This document shows, in pieces, positions 18,240-28,231 of a stretch of DNA of 64,000 nucleotides. This stretch comes from Jeongeupia sp. HS-3. GTDB lineage: Bacteria > Pseudomonadota > Gammaproteobacteria > Burkholderiales > Chitinibacteraceae. Below the pieces are notes generated by a model. The model was not told where the DNA came from. It saw only the letters and a list, made by a program, of their open reading frames with translations, and searched no databases. The first letter of the stretch is position 1. Each line of letters opens with the position of its first letter. Location: positions 3,038,001 through 3,102,000 of the forward strand of contig NZ_AP024094.1 of NCBI RefSeq assembly GCF_015140455.1, read 5' to 3'. The position numbers were made by a program, and so were the translations under genes.

Positions 18240-18380
18240 GCGCTTTAAGGCCACCTTTCTATCTTGAAAGCTAGGTGCGCCCCTGCACCTCCCGCTTTTC
18301 CTCCCTGAGCGGGTGCCCCGGCTTTGTGCCGGGGCGTATGTATACCCCGGTCATTCTCCCCTTGGACCGGGGTTTCTTTT
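18240..18380 (+). ncRNA. Structured 3' region or small RNA candidate after engB
   Basis: The first part of the 364-bp engB-pilG gap can form a chain of hairpins. CACCT (18252) can pair with AGGTG (18273); AGGTGC can instead pair with GCACCT (18285-18290). CCCGCT/AGCGGG (18291-18313), GCCCCGGC/GCCGGGGC (18315-18335) and a final terminator stem follow. No promoter of its own is evident, so it may simply be an engB 3' untranslated region. Confidence 0.35.
18345..18380 (+). terminator. Rho-independent terminator after engB
   Basis: CCCCGGTC (18345-18352) pairs with GACCGGGG (18365-18372), followed by TTTCTTTTTTT. The upstream CCGGGG (18329-18334) could pair with the left arm and act as an anti-terminator. 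Confidence 0.8.
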
Positions 18381-18464
18381 TTTCTGCTCGGCCCTCTTCG
18401 TTCTTGCCGGCATGTGTTCCGTATATCGGAATTGTCTGATTTAAACGTCGGCTTTTTCTCAATC

Positions 18465-18480
18465 TGGCGGCAGATTTGCC
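18465..18480 (+). promoter_or_regulatory. Possible sigma54-type promoter upstream of pilG
   Basis: TGGC at 18465 and TTGC at 18476-18479 have the GG-to-GC spacing of -24/-12 promoters. The two bases after TGGC do not match the consensus. The predicted start is about 105 bp before pilG. Otherwise the stretch 18381-18595 shows no gene. Confidence 0.3.
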
Positions 18481-18595
18481 GTATGTAAAAATCCATCGGT
18501 ATGATCGTCTGAACGAGAATTCCGGCTTTGCGTGTCGCGAGTTGGAACGAAAAAGGGTCGACGCCGAGTACGTTTGACCCGCTGGGAGGAGCACC

Positions 18596-18979
18596 ATGTC
18601 GGAACTCACCGGGGTCAGGGTGATGGTGATTGATGACAGCAACACCATCCGTCGCAGCGCCGAAATTTTCCTGGGGCAAGCCGGTTGCGAGGTCATCCTT
18701 GCCGAAGACGGCTTCGATGCCTTGGCCAAGATCAGTGATCATCAGCCGCAGTTGATTTTCGTCGACGTGATGATGCCGCGTCTTGATGGCTACCAGACGT
18801 GTTCGCTGATCAAGAAAAACCCGCGTTACAAGACCACGCCGGTGATCATGCTCTCCAGCAAGGATGGCCTGTTCGACCGCGCCCGCGGCCGCATGGTCGG
18901 TTCCGACGAATATCTCACCAAGCCATTTACCAAGGACAGTCTGCTGGCCGCCGTCGGCGAGCACGTGCAGCAGCGCTGA
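18596..18979 (+). CDS. pilG: Twitching-motility response regulator PilG
   Basis: A 127-residue stand-alone CheY-like receiver. Acidic residues in VIDDS (12-15) and the phospho-acceptor Asp57 in FVDVMMPRLDG are present, with the switch Ser in MLSSKDG and Lys in TKPF. In P. aeruginosa PilG receives phosphate from ChpA and promotes pilus extension. A strong GGGAGGAG lies 5 bases before the ATG. It is the first gene of pilGHIJ-chpA. Confidence 0.93.
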   Translation: MSELTGVRVMVIDDSNTIRRSAEIFLGQAGCEVILAEDGFDALAKISDHQPQLIFVDVMMPRLDGYQTCSLIKKNPRYKTTPVIMLSSKDGLFDRARGRMVGSDEYLTKPFTKDSLLAAVGEHVQQR

Positions 18980-19024
18980 TCCATTTCATCTCACATTTAT
19001 CCGTACTGAGCGAAGAAAACCGCC

Positions 19025-19387
19025 ATGGCCATCAAGAAAATCCTGATCGTCGATGATTCGCCGACCGAGCGTCATTTCCTCGGCGAATTGCTGACCAAAA
19101 ACGGTTTCACCATCGTGACCGCCGAATCGGGCGAGGACGCCGTGGCCCGGGTCAAGGAGCTGATGCCCGACCTGATCCTGATGGATGTGGTCATGCCCGG
19201 CATGAACGGCTTCCAGGCGACGCGCACCATTACCCGCGATGCCGAAACCGGGCATATCCCGGTGATCATGTGCACCTCCAAGAACCAGGAGACCGACAAG
19301 GTCTGGGGTAAGCGCCAGGGCGCGGCCGAGTATGTGGTCAAGCCGGTCGATCCGCAGGAACTGCTTTCCAAGATCGCTGCGCTGTAA
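19025..19387 (+). CDS. pilH: Twitching-motility response regulator PilH
   Basis: A 120-residue CheY-like receiver with IVDDSPTE at the acidic pocket, phospho-acceptor Asp54 in LMDVVMPGMNG, and the CTSKNQETDKVWGKRQGA segment characteristic of PilH. In Pseudomonas it opposes PilG. It begins 45 bp after pilG and shares the operon. Confidence 0.93.
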   Translation: MAIKKILIVDDSPTERHFLGELLTKNGFTIVTAESGEDAVARVKELMPDLILMDVVMPGMNGFQATRTITRDAETGHIPVIMCTSKNQETDKVWGKRQGAAEYVVKPVDPQELLSKIAAL

Positions 19388-19399
19388 ACGGAGTCGGTC

Positions 19400-19903
19400 A
19401 TGGCCAAGCGGATCAGTTTGCGCGACTACCAGGAAGGGGTAATGGCCCGGCTAAAAAGTGCCGCGGCCACCGCTCAGGTCAATGCATGCCTTGGCATTCG
19501 CATCGGCCAGGACAATTGGCTGGTGGATCTGGCCGATGTGGCCGAAGTGATGCCGGTGCCGCCGGTCTCGTCCTTGCCGCTGTCTCAGCCGTGGTTCAAG
19601 GGCGTGGCCAATATGCGCGGTAACCTTGTGAGCGTGTCGGATCTGTCGGCCTTTTTTGGCGGCCCTGCGCTGACGGTCTCGCCGCTGGCGCGGCTGATGC
19701 TGCTGCATCCGCGGTACATCCTGCATTCGGCGGTACTGGTCGAGCGCATGCTCGGCCTGAAGCATTTGTCGGATTTGAGCGTGGACGACGCGGTGCACCC
19801 GCGCGCGACCGCGGTTTACCGTGACGCAGCCGGACAGCGCTGGTTGGCGCTCGACGTTGCGGCACTCGCCAGCGACCCCGGATTTTTGCAGGCCGGGCAA
19901 TAA
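19400..19903 (+). CDS. pilI: CheW-like adaptor PilI
   Basis: A 167-residue CheW-domain scaffold that should couple the receptor PilJ to the kinase ChpA. A short N-terminal helix (RISLRDYQEGVMARL) precedes the CheW beta-barrel, with VDLADVAEVMPVP and WFKGVANMRGNLVSVSDLSAF matching the fold. It lies 12 bp after pilH. Confidence 0.92.
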   Translation: MAKRISLRDYQEGVMARLKSAAATAQVNACLGIRIGQDNWLVDLADVAEVMPVPPVSSLPLSQPWFKGVANMRGNLVSVSDLSAFFGGPALTVSPLARLMLLHPRYILHSAVLVERMLGLKHLSDLSVDDAVHPRATAVYRDAAGQRWLALDVAALASDPGFLQAGQ

Positions 19904-19939
19904 CAGATAACGATAGCAATACGGGAAGAGACGCGCATC

Positions 19940-22108
19940 ATGGCCTTGAAACTGGATCGCCTGAAAAACCTGTTTGGCAAGAATTCCGGGACGCAGGCCG
20001 GCAAGGGTTATGAACCCCTCAAGACCACGTGGATTCTTGAGAAGATTCGTCTGCCCGATGTGGACGAAGCGAAGGTGCTCAAACCGGTGCCGCTGGTCGG
20101 GCACCTGCCCAGCCGCCAGCAAATGGCCATTTTCTTGTTGCTGTTGATCGCTTCGGTCGGCCTGTTCGCCATCGTGGCTTTTCTGTCTTTCCAGTCGTCG
20201 AATCACAACGCCGAAAGGCGCTCGACCGCGACCGAAATGCAGATGTTGTCGCAGCGGATTGCCCGGGCTTCGACGCAGGCGGTGCAGGGTAACGCCGAGG
20301 CATTTACGGTGCTCGACGAGGCCTACAAGAAGTTTGGCGACAACCTCGATACCCTCAAGAACAGCGGTGCGTTTTTCGGTCTGTTCGGCGTGGGCCAGAG
20401 CGATCTGCTCGACCATATCGGCAAAATCTGGAGCGCGAGCTATGCGCCGAACCCGAGCCACCCGAGCGTCGAGACCATCCTGAAGCAGAAGAGCGCGCTG
20501 ATTTCGGTGGGCAAGAGCGTTAGCGGCATCAACACCAACGATGCCAAGCTGCTTGAGCTGACTCAGCAGTTCACCTCGATGCTGGGCGAAACCGGCGGCA
20601 GTGTCCGCGAGCTCGATTACGCCAATCAGTTGTCGATGTTGAGCCAGCGGATGGCCAAGAATGCCAACGCCATGCTGGCGGGCGAGTTGATCAATCCCGA
20701 GGTGGTATTCCTGCTCGGCAAGGACGTATCGACCTTCTCGGATATTCTCAAGGGCTTTAATGACGGCAGCGAAGAGCTGCAGATCCGGGCGGTATCCAGC
20801 TCGGCACTGGTCGACAAGCTTGGCGAAATCCGCTCGCTGTTCCACGACTTCGAGATCGTCGTGAGCGCTTTCTCGAAGAATATGCAGCCGCTGGTGAATA
20901 CGCGCCTGGCCAATCAGGCCATCGTTCGCGATTCTGAGCCGCTGCTGAAGGACACCATCGAGTTGGCCGAGGCCTATGAAAACAAGGTCGGTGGCGTACT
21001 GACCTCGGTACTGGAGCTGGCGCTGATCGGCACTGCGCTGCTGTCGCTGTACATGCTGGTGCGCGTATTCAACCAGGAAGCCGTGCGTCGCCGTGTGGCG
21101 TCCGATGGCGAGAACAAGCGGAACCAGGAGGCGATTTTGCGCCTGCTGAACGAAATGGCCGATCTAGCCGATGGTGACCTGACCGTGCGTGCGTCGGTAA
21201 CCGAGGATCTGACCGGTGCGATCGCCGACTCGGTCAACTACACGATTGAAGAGCTGCGTGCGCTGATTACCGAGATCAACCGGGCGACCGAGCAGGTGAC
21301 CAGCGCAACCAACGAAGCGCAGGACGTGACCAGCGGCCTCCTGGCTGCGGCCGAACGCCAGTCGAATGAAATTGCCGATACCACCGGTACCGTTGAACAG
21401 ATGGTGCGCTCGATTCAGGGCGTATCGGGCAACGCGGCCGAATCGGCCGGTGTGGCGCAGGCATCGCTGCTGGCCGCCGAGAAGGGCTCGGACGCGGTAC
21501 AGAACCAGATCAAGGGCATGGGCGAAATTCGCGAGCAGATTCAGGAAACCGCCAAGCGCATCAAACGCCTTGGCGAAAGCTCGCAGGAAATTGGTGAAAT
21601 CGTTGAGCTGATCTCGGACATTACCGAGCAGACCAACGTACTGGCGCTGAACGCGGCGATTCAGGCGGCTGCCGCCGGTGAGGCCGGTCGTGGCTTCTCC
21701 ATCGTTGCCGAAGAAGTGCAGCGGCTGGCGGAACGTTCGGCCGAAGCAACCAAGCAGATCGGTGCGATTGTGAAAACCATTCAGACCGATACCCACGATG
21801 CGGTCGCGGCCATGGAAGTCTCGACCCAGGGCGTGGTCGAAGGCGCCAAGTTGTCCGATGCGGCCGGTGCTGCGCTGACGGAGATTCGCCAGGTGACCGG
21901 CGAGCTGGCGCGACTGATCGAATCGATCGCGCATGAAACCGAAGATCAGACCGGTCTGGCTGCACGAGTGAATACCTCGATGCGTGACATCCTGAGCATT
22001 ACCGAGCAGACCTCCAGCGGTACCCAGCAGTCGGCGCAGATCGTTGGCCAGCTGTCCGGGTTGGCGCAAGACCTGAAAGACTCGGTGTCGGGCTTCAAGC
22101 TCGCCTGA
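19940..22108 (+). CDS. pilJ: Methyl-accepting chemotaxis receptor PilJ
   Basis: A 722-residue receptor. After a cytoplasmic N-tail, TM1 spans residues about 61-84, a periplasmic sensor of about 270 residues contains two PilJ-type four-helix modules (the [10 protein letters not shown] and [14 protein letters not shown] repeats), and TM2 is at about 355-377. A HAMP-like part follows, then a long coiled coil with the signalling tip near 561-600 ([20 protein letters not shown]). It senses surface or pilus-derived signals and controls ChpA. No pilK methyltransferase gene follows; chpA comes next. Confidence 0.95.
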   Translation: MALKLDRLKNLFGKNSGTQAGKGYEPLKTTWILEKIRLPDVDEAKVLKPVPLVGHLPSRQQMAIFLLLLIASVGLFAIVAFLSFQSSNHNAERRSTATEMQMLSQRIARASTQAVQGNAEAFTVLDEAYKKFGDNLDTLKNSGAFFGLFGVGQSDLLDHIGKIWSASYAPNPSHPSVETILKQKSALISVGKSVSGINTNDAKLLELTQQFTSMLGETGGSVRELDYANQLSMLSQRMAKNANAMLAGELINPEVVFLLGKDVSTFSDILKGFNDGSEELQIRAVSSSALVDKLGEIRSLFHDFEIVVSAFSKNMQPLVNTRLANQAIVRDSEPLLKDTIELAEAYENKVGGVLTSVLELALIGTALLSLYMLVRVFNQEAVRRRVASDGENKRNQEAILRLLNEMADLADGDLTVRASVTEDLTGAIADSVNYTIEELRALITEINRATEQVTSATNEAQDVTSGLLAAAERQSNEIADTTGTVEQMVRSIQGVSGNAAESAGVAQASLLAAEKGSDAVQNQIKGMGEIREQIQETAKRIKRLGESSQEIGEIVELISDITEQTNVLALNAAIQAAAAGEAGRGFSIVAEEVQRLAERSAEATKQIGAIVKTIQTDTHDAVAAMEVSTQGVVEGAKLSDAAGAALTEIRQVTGELARLIESIAHETEDQTGLAARVNTSMRDILSITEQTSSGTQQSAQIVGQLSGLAQDLKDSVSGFKLA

Positions 22109-22126
22109 CCTTATACCTGCCTGAAA

Positions 22127-22146
22127 CGGAGGCCGGCCGGCCTCCG
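22127..22146. repeat. Perfect 20-bp palindrome between pilJ and chpA
   Basis: CGGAGGCCGG followed directly by its complement CCGGCCTCCG. There is no T-run, so it is not a normal terminator; it may form an mRNA stem that sets relative pilJ and chpA levels. Confidence 0.5.
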
Positions 22147-22187
22147 CCCTCGCCCGATCCGCCGGGCCAAGACGAAGAGACCCCGCC

Positions 22188-25100
22188 ATGAGCGTCCATA
22201 CCGAATTTGACCGCGGCTCGCTAGTCTGGGTGAAGAGCGAAATCGAGCAGACGCTGACCCGCGCTGCCGATGCCCTCAACCAGTATTGCAACGAGCCCGA
22301 CGCGGCACTGCTCAAGCATGCCCAAACCCATTTGCACCAGGGCTTTGGCGCCTTGCAGATGGTCGAGCTCGAAGGGCTGGCACGTTTTTGCGAAGAAATC
22401 GAACAGCTTGTCGCCAAGGTTGCCGCCGGTGAGGCCGGCGACGATGCGTTGCAGTACGCACAGGCGGCGATTCAGGATACGACCCGTTTTCTTGAGCGCA
22501 TCTCCGCCGGTGCACCAAACGTACCGCTCTATCTGGCGCCGCGTTTTGCCGAGCTGGCCGCCTCCCGTTCCGGCAGCGCCAGTGCCGCCGAGCTGTTCTT
22601 TCCGCGCCTGGGCGAATTGACCCTGCCGGCTGGTTTGCCGGCGCGTACCGTCGCCGCGAGCGAGTGGCACGATTTTGTCCGCCAGCAGCGCAGCCGCTAC
22701 GAGTCGGGCCTGTTGCGCTGGATTCGTGGTGATGCTGCCGCCGCGCCGCTGATGACGCGCGCGTTGGCCGAGCTGGCGTCGGCACAGCCCGCAGGACTGG
22801 CGCGCGTGTTCTGGTGGAGCGCCGCCGCGGTGACCGAAGCCTTGCCCGCGCAGAGCGACGTCGACCTCAAGCAGTTGTTGATGCGGCTGAACTTGCAGTT
22901 GCGCCGCCTTGCCGATGGCTCGGCCAAGGTGGCAGAACGGCTGTTCCGGGACCTTTTGTATGTGCTGACGGCGACCGATGCCGCCGGCCCGCTGGCGCAG
23001 CATCTGCGGCAGGCTTTCGAGCTGGATGCGCTTCTGCCCGGTGGTAGTGCCTCGGCGGATCTGTCACCCGAAAGCGAAGCGCTGCTGCGCCAGGCTGCCG
23101 CGCTACGCGATGAATTGGGTACGGCCCGCGAGATCTGGTCGCGCACTGCGGCAGGGCAGCACGAGCGCTTGCCGTCATTGCAAACCGAATTGAGCCGTCT
23201 GGCCGGTGCGAGCGTGTCCTTGGGCATTCATGGCCTGCCGCAACTGTGGGACGCGATGCAGTCGGCATGTCGCCGCTACGCCGATACCGGCGTGGTCGAA
23301 AGCGACGCACTGGAGATGGCGACGGCGCTGCTGCTGGTCGATAACGCGCTGGCCAATTATCCGCGCCAGGCGAGTGATTTCCCCGAGCAGGTCGAAGCGA
23401 TGCTCGCCCGTCTGGCCGAACCCGGTCGTGATGGTGATGTGCCGCATCTGGATGCCGTCAGCCAGCTGGCGCAAGAACGCTTGCTGCGGGCGCAACTGGC
23501 ACACGAAATGCGCAGCAATCTGCGCCATGTCGAAGACGTGCTTGACGGTTATTTCCGCGCGCCGCAATCGCGTGACGGCCTGCTCGAACTGGAGCCGGTC
23601 CTGCGGCAAACGCTGGGCGCGCTGGCGATGCTCGAATGCGATGACGCGGTGCGTTTGCTGGAGGCGTGCCGTCAACGCATCGCCGATGATGCGCAGAGCG
23701 ACGAGCTGCCCGAGCAGGGGGGGCTTGAGGCGCTGGCCGAGGCTTTTTCCAGCCTTGGTTTCTACATCGACGCGCTTGAATCTGGCCGTGCGGATCGCGA
23801 TCGCCTGATCGCGCCGTCGCTGGCGCGTTTGTGCGGTGAAGTACAGCTTGCCGCTGCGCCGGTTGAAGAGGTGCTGGAGGCCGAGGTGCCGCTGGCCGCC
23901 GTGGTTGCCGTTGCTCCCGCCTCGCCTGAGGTCAAACCGCTGCCGCAAACCGACGATGCAATCGATGCCGAGTTGCTCGATGTTTATCTGGAAGAAGCGG
24001 TCGAAGTGCTGGCGACGATCGCCGGCCAGCTCGAACGCAGCCGCATCGCACCAAGCGATCGCGATGCGATGACGGTGATTCGCCGCGGTTTTCATACGCT
24101 CAAGGGCAGCGGCCGCATGGTCGGGCTGATGCATCTGGGCGATGTGGCCTGGGCGATCGAGCAGGTAATGAACAAATGGCTGCAGGACGAAGTGCCTGCA
24201 TCCGGTGCGCTGCTGGCACTGGTTGCCGATGCGCACGACGCCTTCGCCGGCTGGGTGCGCGAGCTGGGTGAAACCGGCTCGGCACACGTCGCCGCCGATG
24301 CGCTGATTGCGCGGGCTGAAGCGCTACGCCTTGGTGCGCAGCTGCCGACCGTGAGTGAAGCGCTTGCCATCGCCCCGGTTGCCGCCGAAGTGGCGCCGCT
24401 TGATGGTGCCGGCGATGAAGTGCAGATCGGCGACGTAAGCGTGTCGGCATCGTTGTTCGCGCTGTTCCGCGACGAGGCGCAGCGCTATATCGAGACCTTG
24501 CAGGAGGGGCAGCGCGCGTTGCGGCACGGCGAACCCCTGGCCGCGAATGTCGAACTGGCTGCGCACACGCTGGGCGGCATCGCCTCCACGGCCGGTCTGC
24601 GGCCGATGGGCGAGCTGGCCTATGCGATTGAAAATGCGCTGCAGGCCCTTGATCTGCAACTGGCCTTCCATGCCGACGCGGTGGATGACGCGATCGACTT
24701 TCTGGGCGGGATGCTCGATTCGGTCACCGCGCTGCGTGCGCCCGCCGATCCGGCTGCACCACTGGCTGCGCTGACGGCGTTGCGCGATGCGCAACTTACC
24801 GTGGCACTCGCCGGCCCGGTCGCCGAAATGGTGCCGGTCGCCGATGCGGATCTGGGCGACTTGCCCTTGCTCGATGCTGAAGGCCTGAGTCTGCCCGGAC
24901 TGGCGGACGACGACGGCGCCGACTTGCTGATGCTCGATGGTGTCGAAACCGCCGACGTCAGCGAGGTGGCCTTCGATGCGCTCGGTGTCGAACCGCTCGT
25001 GGCCGACGCTGGCGCACACGAGCATGACGAGCTGTTTGCGCTTGATCTGGACGGCTTGCTCGACGAGATCGTCGTGCCGGCGATTGATGCATCCGGCATT

Positions 25101-27998
25101 GCGGATGACGCGCTCGAACCCATGGATGTGCCGCTGGCCATTGAAGCCATGCCGGCCTTGGATACGCCGTCGTTCGACGAGATCACGCTGAGCTTTGATG
25201 AGAATGGCAACGCGCTGGCACTGGCTGATGGGGGCGCCGCCGACACGGTCGGTATTGATCTGTCATCGCTGGATGGCGGCGAGCCGGATTGCAACGATGC
25301 GCCGCCCTTGCCGGCGCTCGTCACCGAGCCGGTTTCGACCGAAGGCGTCGATCCTGATGCGCTCAAGGCCGATCTGCCTTCGTTCGACGAGTTCGAGCTG
25401 CATTTTGATGACGAGGATGAGTCGTCCGCCTCGTTCGACGTCGGCACTGCCGCAGCATCGGCCGATATGGCCGAGCTGCCGCTGGATCGGCTCGGCGAAA
25501 CCGAACCGTGTTTGACTGCTGACGACATTGCGCCTGGCGGGTTTGCCGATGATGAACGCACGGAGCCGGTGAGTGCTGTCGAGCCCGAGTTGTCCATCAT
25601 GCTGGATACGGACGAGGTATCGCTCGATGCCGAGCTGGCCACGGCGATAGACGTCGAGCTGGCCGAGGCACTCTATGGCGAGCCGTTGGCCACGCCGGCC
25701 AAGCCTGACGTCGCCAATGAGGCCAGGTCGCCGTTTGAAACCCTGCTCGCCGGTACTGCGCCTGGCGTTCCGCGTGATGAGCTTGAAATCAGCGTTGTCG
25801 ATGACATCGACGAGCAACTGCTGCCGGTCTTTATCGAAGAGGCAGACGAGCTGTTGCCGCAACTGGTGGCGCAGCTGCGGGTCTTGCGCGATGCGCCGGA
25901 CGACAGCGCAGCCGCAGCGGTGCTCAAACGCGTGTTGCATACGCTCAAGGGCAGTGCACGGATGTCGGGTGCGATGCACCTGGGGGAAGCCGTGCACCGA
26001 ATGGAAAGCCGGCTACTCGCAGCCAGCGGGACGCCGACGTCACCACTGCTGGATGAGCTCGATAATGATTACGATCTGATCGTCTCGCTGTATGACACGC
26101 TGTGCGGTCGCGGCCAGCCGGCCGCGGCACAGGTTCAGGCGCAAGCCGCCGCCGTGCCGCAGTTCCTGCTTGGCGCGGCCGAGGCCGATGCCAAAACGAC
26201 GATCCGGGTCAAGTCCGAGCTGGTTGATCAACTGGTCAACCAGGCCGGCGAAGTCGCGATTGCCCGTTCACGGATCGAAGCCGAAATGCTCTCGCTCAAG
26301 GGCTCGCTGCTTGAGCTGACCGAGAACGTCGGCCGCTTGCGCAGCCAGCTGCGCGAGCTGGAAATCCAGGCCGAAAGCCAGATGCAGGCGCGCTCGCGCG
26401 AGATCGAAGACAGCCATGGCAACTTTGATCCGCTTGAGTTCGACCGCTTTACCCGTTTGCAGGAAGTCACCCGCTTCATCGCCGAAAGCGTCAACGACGT
26501 GGCGACGATCCAGCATGGCCTGCTGAAGAACCTCGACGATTCGGCCGGCGCGCTGACCGCGCAGGGACGGATGACGCGCGAGCTGCAGCAAAGCCTGATG
26601 CGCGTGCGCATGGTGCCGTTCGCCAGCGTTTCGGATCGCTTGTACCGGCTGGTGCGGCAGACCGGCAAAGAGGTCGGCAAGAAGGTCAACCTGGAGCTCA
26701 AGGGGGGCCGGGTCGAGATCGATCGTGGCGTGCTGGAAAAGATGATTTCGCCGTTCGAGCACATGTTGCGCAACGCGATCGACCACGGGCTTGAAACCAG
26801 CGATACGCGCCTTGCCGCCGGCAAATCCGAATTTGGCGAAGTGCTGGTTGAAGTACGTCAGGAAGGCAACGAGCTGGTGCTGGTGCTGAAGGACGATGGC
26901 CGCGGTCTGGATTTCGAACGGATACGCGCCAAGGCCGAAGCTTTGGGTCTGGTGGCGGCAAATGGCGATATGTCCGAGGCTGCGCTGGCACAGCTGATTT
27001 TTGAACCGGGCTTTACCACCGCCTCCAACGTGACCCAGTTGTCCGGTCGTGGTATCGGCATGGATGTGGTCAAGAACGAGATCAGCAATCTTGGCGGCAG
27101 CATCGAGGTCAGCAGCACGGCGGGCCTTGGTACGCGCTTCACGATTTATCTGCCGCTGACACTGGCGGTCACGCAGGTGCTGCTGGTCAAGGCCGGCGAG
27201 CGCAAGCTCGCGATTCCGTCGGTGATGATCGAGCAGGTACAGGAACTCAAGCAGGGGCCGCTGGCTGATCTGTACGAGGCACAGAGTCAGAGCTGGATGG
27301 GGGCAAGCTACCCGTTTGCCTACTTCCCGCGTTTGCTCGGCGATGCCGACACGGTGCCGGAACAGAAGCGTTTCTCGACGGTACTGCTGCTGCGTGCCGG
27401 TGCGGCGCGGATGGCGTTGCATGTCGATGCGCTGATCAAGAATCAGGAAGTCGTGGTCAAGGCGATCGGCCCGCAGCTGGCGCGGGTGCCCGGCGTGGCC
27501 GGTGCAACCGTGCTGGGTAACGGCGATATCGTGCCGATCATGAACCCGATTGCGCTGCTGGCTCGCGGCGTGACCGCGGCATCCGGTCAGCGTGCGGTGG
27601 CGGTGCCGGAGAAGCTGGAAACCGCGCCGGTGGTGATGGTGGTCGACGATTCGCTCACCGTGCGCAAAATCACCTCGCGCTTGCTGGCGCGTGAGGGCTT
27701 CCAGGTGGTGACGGCCAAGGATGGCGTCGATGCGCTGCAGCAACTGCAGGATGTGACCCCGGCGGTGATGCTGGTCGACGTCGAGATGCCGCGCATGGAC
27801 GGTTTCGAGCTGACCCGCAATGTGCGCAACAACGAGGGCACCCGCACCACGCCGATTGTGATGATCACCTCGCGAACCGCCGACAAGCACAAGAATTATG
27901 CGTTCGAGCTCGGTGTGGATGTTTTCCTGGGCAAGCCGTATCAGGAAGACGAATTGCTTGGGCATATTCGTCGGCTGATCGCGCTGGCAACCGTCTAA
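22188..27998 (+). CDS. chpA: Hybrid chemosensory histidine kinase ChpA/PilL
   Basis: A 1936-residue CheA-type hybrid kinase for type IV pilus twitching. An N-terminal HPt-like region without a clear phospho-His pattern is followed by HPt domains with His636 (FHTLKGSGRM), His793 (AHTLGGIAST, degenerate) and His1251 (LHTLKGSARM). A very acidic linker (about 880-1190) contains two PSFDE repeats at 994 and 1064. Then come dimerisation, the ATPase (Asn1529 in RNAIDHGLE, DDGRGLD, SGRGIGMDVV), a CheW-like domain, and a C-terminal receiver with Asp1864. It should phosphorylate PilG and PilH. A terminator follows. Confidence 0.95.
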   Translation: MSVHTEFDRGSLVWVKSEIEQTLTRAADALNQYCNEPDAALLKHAQTHLHQGFGALQMVELEGLARFCEEIEQLVAKVAAGEAGDDALQYAQAAIQDTTRFLERISAGAPNVPLYLAPRFAELAASRSGSASAAELFFPRLGELTLPAGLPARTVAASEWHDFVRQQRSRYESGLLRWIRGDAAAAPLMTRALAELASAQPAGLARVFWWSAAAVTEALPAQSDVDLKQLLMRLNLQLRRLADGSAKVAERLFRDLLYVLTATDAAGPLAQHLRQAFELDALLPGGSASADLSPESEALLRQAAALRDELGTAREIWSRTAAGQHERLPSLQTELSRLAGASVSLGIHGLPQLWDAMQSACRRYADTGVVESDALEMATALLLVDNALANYPRQASDFPEQVEAMLARLAEPGRDGDVPHLDAVSQLAQERLLRAQLAHEMRSNLRHVEDVLDGYFRAPQSRDGLLELEPVLRQTLGALAMLECDDAVRLLEACRQRIADDAQSDELPEQGGLEALAEAFSSLGFYIDALESGRADRDRLIAPSLARLCGEVQLAAAPVEEVLEAEVPLAAVVAVAPASPEVKPLPQTDDAIDAELLDVYLEEAVEVLATIAGQLERSRIAPSDRDAMTVIRRGFHTLKGSGRMVGLMHLGDVAWAIEQVMNKWLQDEVPASGALLALVADAHDAFAGWVRELGETGSAHVAADALIARAEALRLGAQLPTVSEALAIAPVAAEVAPLDGAGDEVQIGDVSVSASLFALFRDEAQRYIETLQEGQRALRHGEPLAANVELAAHTLGGIASTAGLRPMGELAYAIENALQALDLQLAFHADAVDDAIDFLGGMLDSVTALRAPADPAAPLAALTALRDAQLTVALAGPVAEMVPVADADLGDLPLLDAEGLSLPGLADDDGADLLMLDGVETADVSEVAFDALGVEPLVADAGAHEHDELFALDLDGLLDEIVVPAIDASGIADDALEPMDVPLAIEAMPALDTPSFDEITLSFDENGNALALADGGAADTVGIDLSSLDGGEPDCNDAPPLPALVTEPVSTEGVDPDALKADLPSFDEFELHFDDEDESSASFDVGTAAASADMAELPLDRLGETEPCLTADDIAPGGFADDERTEPVSAVEPELSIMLDTDEVSLDAELATAIDVELAEALYGEPLATPAKPDVANEARSPFETLLAGTAPGVPRDELEISVVDDIDEQLLPVFIEEADELLPQLVAQLRVLRDAPDDSAAAAVLKRVLHTLKGSARMSGAMHLGEAVHRMESRLLAASGTPTSPLLDELDNDYDLIVSLYDTLCGRGQPAAAQVQAQAAAVPQFLLGAAEADAKTTIRVKSELVDQLVNQAGEVAIARSRIEAEMLSLKGSLLELTENVGRLRSQLRELEIQAESQMQARSREIEDSHGNFDPLEFDRFTRLQEVTRFIAESVNDVATIQHGLLKNLDDSAGALTAQGRMTRELQQSLMRVRMVPFASVSDRLYRLVRQTGKEVGKKVNLELKGGRVEIDRGVLEKMISPFEHMLRNAIDHGLETSDTRLAAGKSEFGEVLVEVRQEGNELVLVLKDDGRGLDFERIRAKAEALGLVAANGDMSEAALAQLIFEPGFTTASNVTQLSGRGIGMDVVKNEISNLGGSIEVSSTAGLGTRFTIYLPLTLAVTQVLLVKAGERKLAIPSVMIEQVQELKQGPLADLYEAQSQSWMGASYPFAYFPRLLGDADTVPEQKRFSTVLLLRAGAARMALHVDALIKNQEVVVKAIGPQLARVPGVAGATVLGNGDIVPIMNPIALLARGVTAASGQRAVAVPEKLETAPVVMVVDDSLTVRKITSRLLAREGFQVVTAKDGVDALQQLQDVTPAVMLVDVEMPRMDGFELTRNVRNNEGTRTTPIVMITSRTADKHKNYAFELGVDVFLGKPYQEDELLGHIRRLIALATV

Positions 27999-28029
27999 GG
28001 CGGTTTTTTGCCGGAACAAGGCAGCATGG

Positions 28030-28060
28030 AAAAACGGTCACGATCTCGTGGCCGTTTTTT
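28030..28060 (+). terminator. Rho-independent terminator after chpA
   Basis: AAAAACGGTCAC pairs with GTGGCCGTTTTT (one G-U pair) around a 6-nt loop and continues into T residues. It ends the pil operon. Confidence 0.85.
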
Positions 28061-28231
28061 ATCGATGAAAATCGTGAGTGATGGCCGGGAATTAGCCATT
28101 TTTGTGCACGATGGCCGCGACCGACGGTGCGACAGCCTTTATCATTGCAAGTGAATCCAAGCGCACCGGCCCGCCGGCGCGCAGCTCCATTTCGGTCCGC
28201 CGCTGATGCGTGACCGCAGCCAGGAAAAACA

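Noticed and set aside
24831-25760. The acidic stretch of chpA as a separate gene or frameshift
   Set aside because: The frame is continuous, with CheA domains on both sides; acidic linkers are usual in ChpA/PilL.
26268-28019. A 583-codon antisense frame in chpA
   Set aside because: It is a shadow of the kinase and receiver domains.
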